DNA from: an uncultured Candidatus Melainabacteria bacterium
GTDB taxonomy: Bacteria; Cyanobacteriota; Vampirovibrionia; Gastranaerophilales; Gastranaerophilaceae
Length of the DNA: 64,000 nucleotides
Assembly: GCA_934693165.1 (NCBI GenBank)
Contig: CAKUUX010000007.1
Span: 1-64,000, forward strand
Direction: 5' to 3'
Made by a program: the position numbers and the translations under genes. Positions 16,401 through 24,181 of this stretch are shown piece after piece (the first letter of the stretch is position 1; each line of letters opens with the position of its first letter). Under the pieces are notes generated by a model. The model saw only the letters and a list, made by a program, of their open reading frames with translations, was not told the DNA's origin and did no database searches.

Positions 16401-18562
16401 CAACCTTGTGAATCATTATGGTTTTTCAAGGCTTGCTGTGCATCTGAATAAATTTCTTTTACTGTATTAACAGTTTTATTTCTATTTTCTACAGTTCCTC
16501 TGCTTTGAACTTCTCTTGCATTAACACCTAAGTTTTCTCTATTATCGATAGTTTGAACAAGATTGTTCATTGCTTTATCTAACCCTTTAGCATCATTATC
16601 AGCAATTGCTAAGTTTGCTTGTTGTCTAAAGTTTTCAATATGTTGTTTGCTTACACCTGCTTGGCTTGCTCTTGCGTATAAAGCATTAAAGATTTTGCCC
16701 TCAGCTGTTCTGATGGCTTTATTTGAACTTGTTAATTCCCATGAAATTGCTTTTGCTAAAGATTCATCAGGTGATTTTTTGCCATAAGCTCTGTAAACTT
16801 CAACAACGTTTCCTGAATGAATTTTGTTTATCTGTGCTTTAAAATTAGCATTTTTATCAACTGTTGCAAATTCTGTTTTTCTTAATTCATTGTATAAATT
16901 GTCAGCAATTTGTTGAGCCTCTTTTTGAACTCTAGGGTCAACTTTCTTTGCTTGAGAACCGTGAGATTGTTGAACTTGTCCTGTTTGCTGAGATTGTTGT
17001 GTTTGTTGTGCTTCGGCTTGTCTTTTTGCTTCTGCTTCTTTTTCAGCCTTAATTTCAGCTTGAGTTTTTACAGCTGTAATTTTTGAACCTTTTTTAGGAA
17101 CTTGAATTGATGGATTCATCATCATCAATTCATTTGTTCTGTTTGTAACTTGCTCGTTTGAAGCGTCTTTCACGCCTTCTGAAGCTAACATATCTTTTGC
17201 ATAGTGAGTCCAGTCAGTATAATTTTTACCAACTGTAACTTCTTTTGTCTCTTTGCCTTGCAATCTTTTTGCAACTCTTTGTTGCTCATCTCTTGCGTAT
17301 TGACCTTTTACTTGTGCAGAAGATTTTCTTCCTTTTACGCCTTTATGGTCTGGTGCAAATTCGCCTGAAACTCTTGCTGTTTCACCTGCAAGGAAGTATG
17401 GCTCACCATTGTTATAGTGAACTGTACCTTTGTTTGTGTGTGCTAGTTCTGCCTTTGTTCTATCAAATTCTTTACAAATTTCTTGGAAAGTTTCACCGTT
17501 TTGTACAACGATAAGTGTGTTACCTTTGCCGTCGTATTTTGCAACTTGAACTTTGCCGTCAGGATTTGTAATTACGGCTTGAAGACCTCTGCCATTTTCG
17601 TTAAATGTTTTTTCTGTTGTTTTACCTTTAGCATCTGTAACTGATTCGTAACGAACTTTTTCGTTTTCGTCGTACATTGTACGTGTTTGAACACCATCTT
17701 TATTCAAACTCATAGTTTGAACTTTTCTGCCGTTCTTGAATTGTGTCGCAGTTGATGTTTGAGTTTCACCATTTTCTACAACCGTAGTGTTTTTGATGTC
17801 ACCTTTTGTCGCTGTACTTGTATAAGAATTTTCACCAGTATAATCATACTCAATTGTTTCTTGTTCTGATGTTCCAGCATTTATAATTTGTTTAATAGGT
17901 TTACCTTGAGATATGCCCTCTTTTACACCTAAATATGTTTTTACATTATCTTTTGTAACTGTATGAGTTGCAGGTTTTCCGTCTGCACCATATTGTACAG
18001 TTTCTTCTTCACCAGTTTCTTCATTAAGCATTCTATCAGATATTGCTTTACCGTCTTTGTCTAAAGTTTTAGTAAATTTTTTACCGTCAATTACGCTTGT
18101 TAAAACTCTTGAACCATCCTTGTTAAGAATTTCTTGAGAACCGTCTTCATAAGTAAGTGTTTGGTTTCCTTGCTCATCAACAACTGATGATTTTACTTTG
18201 CTTTTTTCTGAAACATCTAAAAATTTATTAACAAAACCGAACAAGTCTTTTGCTTTGATATCATATTTTTTAGAATCAGCATTTGAAGCTTGTTCACGTT
18301 CTTGTTGTTCTTTGAATACTTGTTTAGCCTCTTTTTGGCTTAATACTTGGTCATCCCCTGCAGAATTTTTTAATTTATCAGTGAATACAGTAACTTCATC
18401 CATGTCTAAGGTTTGGTTTCCATTAGAATCAACGGCATCAAAAACTTGAAGCATCTTTGCATCTGCTTCAAAATCAGCACGCTTTGCACCCGACTTAAGT
18501 TTGTTTAAATCTATGTTGTTAGCTTTATTGTTACCTAATTTGAAATCGTTTCCGTTTGTCAT
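13481..18562 (-). CDS. Giant polymorphic-toxin-like protein: EF-hand, LysM-like, class 3 lipase, TNT/ART-like C-terminus
   Basis: A 1693-residue modular protein. N-terminus: an EF-hand loop with full calcium ligands (residues 45-56, DSNGNQTLDMDE) and a degenerate second one. Then repeated short GxxT/Y beta motifs, a LysM-like VVQNGETFQEICKEF segment, a Q-rich coiled linker, long helical regions and a Gly/Ala hydrophobic stretch. A class 3 lipase domain follows, with VVFRGSDD and the nucleophile elbow GHSLGGG (Ser1350). The last 100 residues have RFVRVH (Arg1601, His1603) and NGGGTQY (Gln1671), resembling the GGGxQY end of TNT-type NAD glycohydrolase/ADP-ribosyltransferase-fold toxins. No N-terminal Sec signal is seen, so export must use another route. 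Start: ATG preceded by TAAAAT 5 nt upstream. A small gene follows closely. Confidence 0.75.
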   Translation of the reverse strand: MTNGNDFKLGNNKANNIDLNKLKSGAKRADFEADAKMLQVFDAVDSNGNQTLDMDEVTVFTDKLKNSAGDDQVLSQKEAKQVFKEQQEREQASNADSKKYDIKAKDLFGFVNKFLDVSEKSKVKSSVVDEQGNQTLTYEDGSQEILNKDGSRVLTSVIDGKKFTKTLDKDGKAISDRMLNEETGEEETVQYGADGKPATHTVTKDNVKTYLGVKEGISQGKPIKQIINAGTSEQETIEYDYTGENSYTSTATKGDIKNTTVVENGETQTSTATQFKNGRKVQTMSLNKDGVQTRTMYDENEKVRYESVTDAKGKTTEKTFNENGRGLQAVITNPDGKVQVAKYDGKGNTLIVVQNGETFQEICKEFDRTKAELAHTNKGTVHYNNGEPYFLAGETARVSGEFAPDHKGVKGRKSSAQVKGQYARDEQQRVAKRLQGKETKEVTVGKNYTDWTHYAKDMLASEGVKDASNEQVTNRTNELMMMNPSIQVPKKGSKITAVKTQAEIKAEKEAEAKRQAEAQQTQQSQQTGQVQQSHGSQAKKVDPRVQKEAQQIADNLYNELRKTEFATVDKNANFKAQINKIHSGNVVEVYRAYGKKSPDESLAKAISWELTSSNKAIRTAEGKIFNALYARASQAGVSKQHIENFRQQANLAIADNDAKGLDKAMNNLVQTIDNRENLGVNAREVQSRGTVENRNKTVNTVKEIYSDAQQALKNHNDSQGWAGAVVGRMRDAFGAPESPAKIKQYMETYDKQVKALDSAGKSKNFNPLDNLDGGKNDKEFKATFKATYGVDYDPVAIEAYGKKKEQYKNSSAKYAVEQKFNNDLSKLIKGNGKLVEEVRTQANPSAGASTVVTATKEQVYNRELGKFASFLGMGNSKVGMKQINDEMKKAGIDPNKASMETKYKFLSDRAKTCSKLLHNQTMSATGGKTFGEVQKEYKNSYAGAFGTKNDVQRKVDEYTTSIESSSAILKSGVKIVGGVCIGIATGGTGIAPLLTAAGAQSALSFTVEASDLATSKKGGTTEQYVKIASQSVVDGLSQVASGGATTFINGTTLSATSKVLLNTAVDTGIDMGVEYINTGEVTLQNTLISAFSAGVGHTISAVAESRAKQAELDEAFELSENVLENQDSGWLGDTTDDHHRYMTQLSADEVGNAPTKRTYIGNGIEAQSGDVRGIQYDVKMSQHKESVKDIETLLGKGSSKTEFGSGLVKLEDRFRAQATPTAGVTGDNAKIYGTYAGNDKVKSMGLDKNLDIVQDAGTLSAKVYSDRPADMNGWKQTAQASADNGFHAKALEKDGVVMVVFRGSDDMGDLRVDHQMLSGKLPDQFQNAVDFMEQVKAQNPNKKIVVTGHSLGGGLTELVASKYDDVLGISFDAVGTKSLVTSKAGIANGLKDNKNTINYVVQGDIISNSSAHVGNVTLVDGVLDATKGNRTQSPHAIGNFSGAASNNSLSGVEKGFVQRHIDAVSDTRTGLASKGLTLDSAIAKSATGTVEFDDKAFRKVQSQFSVDVQGLNVDLDAMQKQINAVSNPTQKASLQKILDNRKADITTKADIKSRSTVLQQMTGEQINEVLATDFGFDNPAFLGGDTPSALIQMDKPTRFVRVHNDESSFAKGAWLMAYDDIVGLTPEQIKDKFALPAMPKYVVEVEVPAGAQFYTGLCNPLEGWGNGGGTQYFLVGGDRPKVYGNMKPIVPQK

Positions 18563-18715
18563 GACCTATTTTACTCACACTTGTGCACATGTATATTAAC
18601 GGCTAAGAATGAAAAAACTTGCCTGTTTTTGCAATTTTTCATCTGAATTGTGTAGAAATTGTTACAATATAATTTCTCTCAATCCATGATAAAATCAACT
18701 TAAAAGGAGATTTTT

Positions 18716-19519
18716 ATGGCAGGAATTTTAAATATACAAATTAACTCTCTTATGGGTTCAATCGAAGCAAATTTAAGTAAAATTGAATATTATATGAAGA
18801 AAAATGCTGACAAAAAACTTGATTTAGTTGTTATGCCAGAATTTTTTGCAACAAATATTGATTATGTAAATAATGCAGAGCCCGAAGATGGTGGCGAAAC
18901 AATTAAATTTATTCAAGAATTGGCTAAAAAATATAATACGAATATCATAGCAGGTTCTGTTGTAAGAGAAATTAACGAAAGACTTTATAACACTACTTTT
19001 GCAATAAATAGACAAGGTGAGATAATCGAAAAATACGACAAAGTTCACTTGTTTAATTATATGGGTGGTTCAGAAGGTGAACGTATTGAAGCAGGTAAAG
19101 ATATTAAAGTTGCGAACTTCGATTTTGCAAAAGTCGGTATGACAATTTGTTTTGATATGAGATATCCAACTTATGTAAGAGAAATCGTAAGAAAAGGTGC
19201 ACAAATTATCGTTATGCCTACTGCTTGGCTTGTTCAAAGAGAAATTTATGATGATGAAAAAACTTTAGCTTACGCACAAGATATGTTTACTGCAATGTGC
19301 AGAACAAGAGCCTTTGACAATATGGTTTATCTAGTTGTAAGCAATCAAACCAAAGAATGTGGTAAATCTTGGAGAGCAATCGGAAATTCTATGATAATTT
19401 CACCAACTGCAGAAGTCCTTGCAGAAGCAGGCTTGAAAGAAGGTGCTTTGTATGCAGAAGTTGAAGTTGATGCAGTAGAATACCTAAAATCAATCTATCC
19501 AATTGTAAGTATTGACTAG
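18716..19519 (+). CDS. Nitrilase-superfamily carbon-nitrogen hydrolase
   Basis: A 267-residue amidase-fold enzyme with the complete Glu-Lys-Cys triad: Glu42 in VVMPEFF, Lys109 in YDKVHLF and Cys145 in TICFDMRYP. The pattern is close to the omega-amidase/NIT2 or deaminated-glutathione amidase branch, but the substrate cannot be told. A strong AAAGGAG site precedes the ATG. It is divergent from the toxin-like gene. Confidence 0.88.
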   Translation: MAGILNIQINSLMGSIEANLSKIEYYMKKNADKKLDLVVMPEFFATNIDYVNNAEPEDGGETIKFIQELAKKYNTNIIAGSVVREINERLYNTTFAINRQGEIIEKYDKVHLFNYMGGSEGERIEAGKDIKVANFDFAKVGMTICFDMRYPTYVREIVRKGAQIIVMPTAWLVQREIYDDEKTLAYAQDMFTAMCRTRAFDNMVYLVVSNQTKECGKSWRAIGNSMIISPTAEVLAEAGLKEGALYAEVEVDAVEYLKSIYPIVSID

Positions 19520-19548
19520 GGGGAAAGTGTATTTTCATTTTTTGAGGA

Positions 19549-20088
19549 TTAAACCAATTCTACTCCACAAAAATGTAAAATAATTCCGATTACAGCGCCG
19601 AAAAGTATATAATAAAGTGCGTTTTTCTTAAACTTAAATGATAGTAAAAACAAAAATAAAAACAATAAAAATGCTGGTAAGCTTGTTACATTATCTTTAA
19701 AAAATCCTACGCCTACTGCAAAAAGTAGTCCACATCCTGCAGGTTTTAGCGAATATAAAACTGATTTTACCCAAAAATTATCTCTAAAAGTTTTTAAAAC
19801 CTTTGATATTGCGCATACAAAAATAAATGAAGGAAAAATCAACGCCAAGGTTGCAACAATACCACCCAAAATTCCCATTGTTTGGAACCCTGCAAATGTT
19901 GCCATATTAGCTCCAACAGGACCAGGAGTAAGCATTGATATCGCAATCATATTTGTTAATTCATCTGTCGAGTACCAGCCATATTCATGCACCAATTGAT
20001 ACAAGAATGGAATTGTCGCATATCCACCACCAACAGAGAACACACCAATTTTAAAAAATTCTATTATCAAATGTACTAAGGTCATCAT
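19549..20088 (-). CDS. Chromate transporter ChrA, half-length subunit
   Basis: A 179-residue membrane protein covering one ChrA domain, with the family motif GVFSVGGGYATIPFL and TPGPVGANMATFAGF. It overlaps the partner half by 4 nt (ATGA) and the two probably form a heterodimer, as known for short-chain ChrA pairs. The family exports chromate or takes up related anions; the real substrate here is unknown. Confidence 0.85.
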   Translation of the reverse strand: MMTLVHLIIEFFKIGVFSVGGGYATIPFLYQLVHEYGWYSTDELTNMIAISMLTPGPVGANMATFAGFQTMGILGGIVATLALIFPSFIFVCAISKVLKTFRDNFWVKSVLYSLKPAGCGLLFAVGVGFFKDNVTSLPAFLLFLFLFLLSFKFKKNALYYILFGAVIGIILHFCGVELV

Positions 20089-20633
20089 TTTTCACGACCT
20101 TTTTGAAAACATTTATAACTTACACCAACAATAACAGAACCTATAATTGCAAGTACTGGTGAAATCTTAAAGAAAAATGATGCGCTAAAACATCCTAAGA
20201 AAATAACCCATGTAACAAAGTCAGTCAAACTATTTTTCCACATTTCTTTAATTGTTAAATATACGAGAATAATTACTGCAATTCCAACGCCCCAGAAAAT
20301 GCTTTGTATAAAAGATATTCTCAATAAAAAATCGATAATAGTTGCAACCAACAAAATTGCAATAATTGGTGAAGTTATAATACCCAATAAAGCAACAGCT
20401 GCGCCTCTCTTGTTTCTCAATTTATATCCAACAAAGGCTGAAACATTTGCGGCAATAATTCCTGGGATACTTTGACCCAAGGCATAAAAATTGGTTAATT
20501 CTTCGTTTGTTATCCAATTGCGTTTATCAATAATGCTTTGCTGAATTAAAGGTACTATAACATAGCCCCCACCTAGCAATTGGACGCCAAGCCAAAAGAA
20601 TTCTTTGTAGATATCTTTTAAAGAAACTTTCAT
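20085..20633 (-). CDS. Chromate transporter ChrA, half-length partner
   Basis: A 182-residue ChrA domain with FFWLGVQLLGGGYVIVPLIQQ near the start and GQSIPGIIAANVSAFVGYKLR. It is the first gene of the pair; its stop overlaps the start of the second half by 4 nt. Five or six hydrophobic segments are visible. A TATATT lies 7 nt before the ATG with no clear ribosome site. Confidence 0.85.
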   Translation of the reverse strand: MKVSLKDIYKEFFWLGVQLLGGGYVIVPLIQQSIIDKRNWITNEELTNFYALGQSIPGIIAANVSAFVGYKLRNKRGAAVALLGIITSPIIAILLVATIIDFLLRISFIQSIFWGVGIAVIILVYLTIKEMWKNSLTDFVTWVIFLGCFSASFFFKISPVLAIIGSVIVGVSYKCFQKGREK

Positions 20634-20686
20634 AATACTAAATATATCATAAAATATATGTTATAATCTTATAAAGAGGATATTTT

Positions 20687-21319
20687 ATGAAAAATTTTGC
20701 AAAAGTATTTTTAATATTTACAATTTTATTTTTTACAATTCAACCTACTTATGCAAAAATATACGAAGCTAAAGCTTTGAGTGATTTTAATACAGAATAT
20801 CCTGCTGAAAATTTTGTATTTCAAATTTTAGAAGATGTTGAACTTGATAACATTATTTTCCCTGCAAATTCAACTTTTGTTGCTGTTCCGTACAAAATAA
20901 AAGAACAAAGAAGATTAAAAAGAAATGCTGTTTTAGTTATGCGAATTTCTTCTTTTATTAAACCTAATAACGTCACAGTTGTAACTCAAAATCTTTTTGT
21001 GAAATATGCAACTGAATTAGATAAAATGGAAACTAGCAAAAGTGTGGCTTTAACGGCTGCTAATTTTTTTGTTAAAGGTATTTCTATTGGGTATAGGGTT
21101 GTAGAAGGTGCTGTAAAAAACGAAGAAGATAACCGTTTTATATCTGGTGCAAAAGCTGCTTATGATTCATCACCATTTTCTTACGTTGAAAAAGGTGAAC
21201 CTATTGTTATAAAGACTGGAGATACAATATATTTTAATTTTCATATAATAAACCCTAACGATTTATCTTTTAAGGATATTTTTATCTATTCTATTGAAGA
21301 TAGTGAGGTTAATGAATAA
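20687..21319 (+). CDS. Exported protein of unknown function
   Basis: A 210-residue protein with a clear signal peptide (residues 1-23, ending TYA before KIYEAK). The mature part is beta-rich with no motif I recognise. An AGAGG ribosome site precedes the ATG and a TATAAT lies just above it. It overlaps the following yfiH-like gene by one base, so the two are translationally coupled, but this does not suggest a function. Confidence 0.7.
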   Translation: MKNFAKVFLIFTILFFTIQPTYAKIYEAKALSDFNTEYPAENFVFQILEDVELDNIIFPANSTFVAVPYKIKEQRRLKRNAVLVMRISSFIKPNNVTVVTQNLFVKYATELDKMETSKSVALTAANFFVKGISIGYRVVEGAVKNEEDNRFISGAKAAYDSSPFSYVEKGEPIVIKTGDTIYFNFHIINPNDLSFKDIFIYSIEDSEVNE

Positions 21320-22011
21320 TGTTTTACAAAAAACAAATAGACGGAAAAGATGTATATTGTTCTGATATGATTGAAACAGAGCATTTTTTCACATCAAGGG
21401 ATTTGATTGTAAAAGATAATGTTGATGTTATTTCTGAATATTTAGAAATAGAACCAAAAAATTTAATTCATCCTGTACAAACTCATAGTGACAATGTTCG
21501 TGTTGTTGAAGGTAATTTGTATAGTTATGAAAATACTGATGCATTGATTTTGACCTCAAAAGATAAAGCTATATATTTAAATTTTGCAGATTGTACTCCG
21601 ATAATTATTTATGATTACAAAAATAATATAGGCGCAATAGCGCACGCAGGCTGGAGAGGAACAGCAGAAAGAATTGCACAAAAAACAGTTTTAAGAATGC
21701 AAAAAGAATTTGGTACAAAAACAAAAGATATTGTTTGCGCAATTGGACCTTGTATAGGTTTTGACGAATTTGAAACTTATACAGATGCTTTAAAAAGATT
21801 AAAAGCAAGTATAAATAAGCTTAATACTCCTTATTTTAGAGATAATTATGTCGATTTAAAAGGTTTAAACAAAGAACAGCTAAACGAAATAGGAGTTTTT
21901 GATATAGATATTTGTCCGTATTGTACTGTTAAAGACAATGACAAATTTTTCTCATATAGAAAAGAAAATAAAACTACAAATCGTCATAGTGCCGTGTTGA
22001 AATTGAGATAA
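21319..22011 (+). CDS. YfiH/PgeF-family zinc enzyme (purine nucleoside phosphorylase / peptidoglycan editing factor)
   Basis: A 230-residue LACC1/YfiH protein. The zinc and active-site residues are in place: His56 in HPVQTHSD, Cys92 in NFADCTP and His109 in AIAHAGWRGT. CAIGPCIGFDEFE also matches. Family members split purine nucleosides and in E. coli act against misincorporated serine in murein; which applies here is unknown. It starts on the last base of the exported-protein gene. Confidence 0.9.
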   Translation: MFYKKQIDGKDVYCSDMIETEHFFTSRDLIVKDNVDVISEYLEIEPKNLIHPVQTHSDNVRVVEGNLYSYENTDALILTSKDKAIYLNFADCTPIIIYDYKNNIGAIAHAGWRGTAERIAQKTVLRMQKEFGTKTKDIVCAIGPCIGFDEFETYTDALKRLKASINKLNTPYFRDNYVDLKGLNKEQLNEIGVFDIDICPYCTVKDNDKFFSYRKENKTTNRHSAVLKLR

Positions 22012-22020
22012 AAACTTAAA

Positions 22021-22578
22021 CTATTCAATAGTTCTTAGAACTTTGCAAGGATTTCCAACAGCTAATGAATTTGCTGGGATATCTTTTTTTACAACACTTC
22101 CTGCTCCAATAACTGAATTATCACCAATTGTCACGTTTGGAAGGACTACAATACTTCCTCCAAACCAAACATTATTACCAATAGTTATAGGTTTTGCAGT
22201 TTCTAAACCTTCGTTTCTTGTTTTAGCGTCAAGTGGATGAAGAGCTGTATAAAAAGCGCAATTTGGACCTATAAAAACATTGTCGCCAAAAGTTACTTTG
22301 TTGCAATCTAAGATTGTCAAGTTATGGTTTGAATAAAAATTTTCACCAATTTCTATATTGTAGCCATAATCACAAATAAAAGGTTGTTCAATTAAAAAGT
22401 TTTCTTTTGTTGAGCCTAAAATTTGTTTTAATAAAGTTTTTCTTTCTTCTAAATTTTCAGGAGAAAGTTGATTATGCTTGTGACAAAGTTTTTTACATTC
22501 TAATCGTTCATTTTTAAGTGTTTCGTCTTTGTCTGCATAATATGGCAAACCTTGTAACATTTTTTCTTTTTCTGTCAT
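22021..22578 (-). CDS. Sugar O-acetyltransferase, maltose acetyltransferase type
   Basis: A 185-residue left-handed beta-helix acetyltransferase. It has the MTEKEKMLQGLPYYADKDE N-terminal helix domain of maltose/galactoside acetyltransferases, then hexapeptide repeats with GPNCAFYTALHPLD (catalytic His) and GNNVWFGGSIVVLPNVTIGDNSVIGAGSVV. The acceptor sugar is unknown. It begins at the base after the stop of the transporter gene, so the two form an operon. Confidence 0.9.
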   Translation of the reverse strand: MTEKEKMLQGLPYYADKDETLKNERLECKKLCHKHNQLSPENLEERKTLLKQILGSTKENFLIEQPFICDYGYNIEIGENFYSNHNLTILDCNKVTFGDNVFIGPNCAFYTALHPLDAKTRNEGLETAKPITIGNNVWFGGSIVVLPNVTIGDNSVIGAGSVVKKDIPANSLAVGNPCKVLRTIE

Positions 22579-23415
22579 TTATTTTTCCTTTATTGATTTA
22601 TTCATTATTAAAATTGCGAATATAATTACAAATGAACCTAGTAAAAAGTTTACTAAATTAATTTTTTCTTGAAAGATAATTATTGAAAATAAAACGCCAA
22701 AAGGTATTTTTAGGTTATTCATAATTGCTAACGTAGAACTTTTTACCAACTTTGAACCTTTGTTCCACAAGAAAAATCCAATACCTGTTGGTACTATGCC
22801 TAAATATAGTATTGATAAAATTTGTAAATGAGTTAATTGAGTTGATAAATCATTATTAAAAATTACAAAAGGTAAAATTAAAGAAAAAGCTCCAAAATAC
22901 GCTGTTGCCATTAAGTTTTCTGTTTTTGTATCTTCAGGGATAAATCTTTTCCATAAAACTTGACCTAGTGCAAAAGTACAGTTAGATGTTTCCATCAATA
23001 GAACACCTTTTACAATTTGAGAGAATTCTAAATTTTGCCAAACAATAACTCCAGCACCTAACACAGACATTAAGATGCATAAGATGTAGACTATTTTGAA
23101 TTTATCGCCAAATAGTGTAGCCCAAATTGCAACAAATATAGGAGTTGTAGTTGTTAAAAGGGCTACTTCGTTACCTTGTAAATATTTAAAGGCATTAAGG
23201 AATGCAACATACATTATCCCAAACTGAATAATTCCTATTAAATAGGCTTTTATGTGAGTTTTAAAATCAAATTTTTTGAAAAATGGTATGAATATAAGAA
23301 TTGCAAAAGCTAATCTTAGCATAACAACATAGTCGCTAGGAAGAGAGCTAAGCTGACTTTTTATAAGCCCGAACGATAGTGAAAAGCATATTGTTGCAAT
23401 CAATAAATATATCAT
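22579..23415 (-). CDS. EamA/DMT-family transporter
   Basis: A 278-residue membrane protein with ten hydrophobic helices in two EamA repeats; the second half has LGIVPTGIGFFLWNKGSKLVKSSTLAIMNNLKIPFGVLFS, typical of the drug/metabolite transporter family. Substrate unknown. It abuts the acetyltransferase gene with no gap. Confidence 0.85.
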   Translation of the reverse strand: MIYLLIATICFSLSFGLIKSQLSSLPSDYVVMLRLAFAILIFIPFFKKFDFKTHIKAYLIGIIQFGIMYVAFLNAFKYLQGNEVALLTTTTPIFVAIWATLFGDKFKIVYILCILMSVLGAGVIVWQNLEFSQIVKGVLLMETSNCTFALGQVLWKRFIPEDTKTENLMATAYFGAFSLILPFVIFNNDLSTQLTHLQILSILYLGIVPTGIGFFLWNKGSKLVKSSTLAIMNNLKIPFGVLFSIIIFQEKINLVNFLLGSFVIIFAILIMNKSIKEK

Positions 23416-23466
23416 CTTTGTTCATCCTTCGAGTATATTTTATATTGCAAAGCTTATTTCTGCAAG

Positions 23467-23676
23467 CTATTTTCCTAAAGCCAAACGGAAACCGAAACTT
23501 AGTGCAATACCGTTTCTGCCACCATTTCTCACCATAGCTTGACCAAATCCTGTAAATCTTTCGCCAGCACGTTTTTGTAGGTCAACTCCGTATTGGAAAT
23601 ATGGGTCAACGCTCATATCTGGTAGACTTACATTATTTGCTTGAAATTTTCTAACCCAATGAATATAGTTATAATA
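23467..23676 (-). pseudogene. Remnant of an outer-membrane beta-barrel C-terminus
   Basis: Reading the minus strand up to the TAG at 23467-23469 gives about 60-70 residues with no start: aromatic/polar alternation such as YFQYGVDLQKRAGERF, TGFGQAMVRNGG and IALSFGFRLALGK at the end. This looks like the last strands of an autotransporter- or porin-like barrel. The upstream part is missing and the piece ends just before the first island repeat, as if the gene was cut by insertion. Confidence 0.5.
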
Positions 23677-23746
23677 AATTCATTTGCATTTCAAAAATAA
23701 TAATAAAAATATGAAATATAACACATGTCATTATTTTTTCATTTTT

Positions 23747-23878
23747 ATAGTCACCCAAAAGTCCATTTTCGTCCAGTTTGAAATCATATAATCATATCAC
23801 TTCCGACCCGTACAACCTTTTATTATTAGGCTTTTCTACCTAACTCATCTTTAAAAATCAAAATTCAAATGTGACTAT
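23747..23878 (+). repeat. 132-bp island-flanking repeat, left copy
   Basis: Begins ATAGTCAC and ends GTGACTAT, an 8-bp terminal inverted repeat, with an internal hairpin-like TTAGGC/ACCTAA. About 95% identical to 31649-31781 in the same orientation. It has no coding capacity, so it resembles a small MITE-like element or an integration boundary. Confidence 0.85.
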
Positions 23879-24181
23879 TAAATACAAAAACACTTGCAGT
23901 TTGATCTCTTTTAACAGTTAGTTTGAGGTACTGCGTGATGAATTCGAACTAAGTAATCGCTGATATTTAATAGTGGTAAGGTTTTTATCTATTCGCCATC
24001 AATTTACACAAAATTTTAAAAATCGGCATTTAGGCAAATGTAATGATTATTCTTTTTAAATATGCGTACTTTACAGTTTTAAATATTAATAACTGTAAAC
24101 TATAAAGTAATACTCAATTGAAAAATTGTTGTTTATAGTTTATACTTATAAAATATTACAACTATAAACCATGGAGTAAAA
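23879..24181. other. Non-coding stretch upstream of the Fic gene
   Basis: No ORF or RNA is evident from 23879 to about 24090. From 24097 there are three copies of an AACTATAAA-type motif, annotated separately. Confidence 0.5.
24097..24169 (+). promoter_or_regulatory. Operator-like inverted repeats before the Fic gene
   Basis: GTTTATAGTT (24131-24140) and AACTATAAAC (24160-24169) form a perfect 10-bp inverted repeat around the likely -10 region. A third copy, AAACTATAAA, lies at 24097-24106. The Fic protein has helix-turn-helix regions of its own, so autoregulation is plausible. Confidence 0.6.

Noticed and set aside
14692..18449. Several antisense ORFs inside the toxin-like gene
   Set aside because: They lack ribosome sites, show odd composition and are fully covered by a strong coding frame.
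19549..20633. Frameshifted single chrA gene
   Set aside because: Each half has its own start and complete domain, and paired short ChrA proteins are well known.
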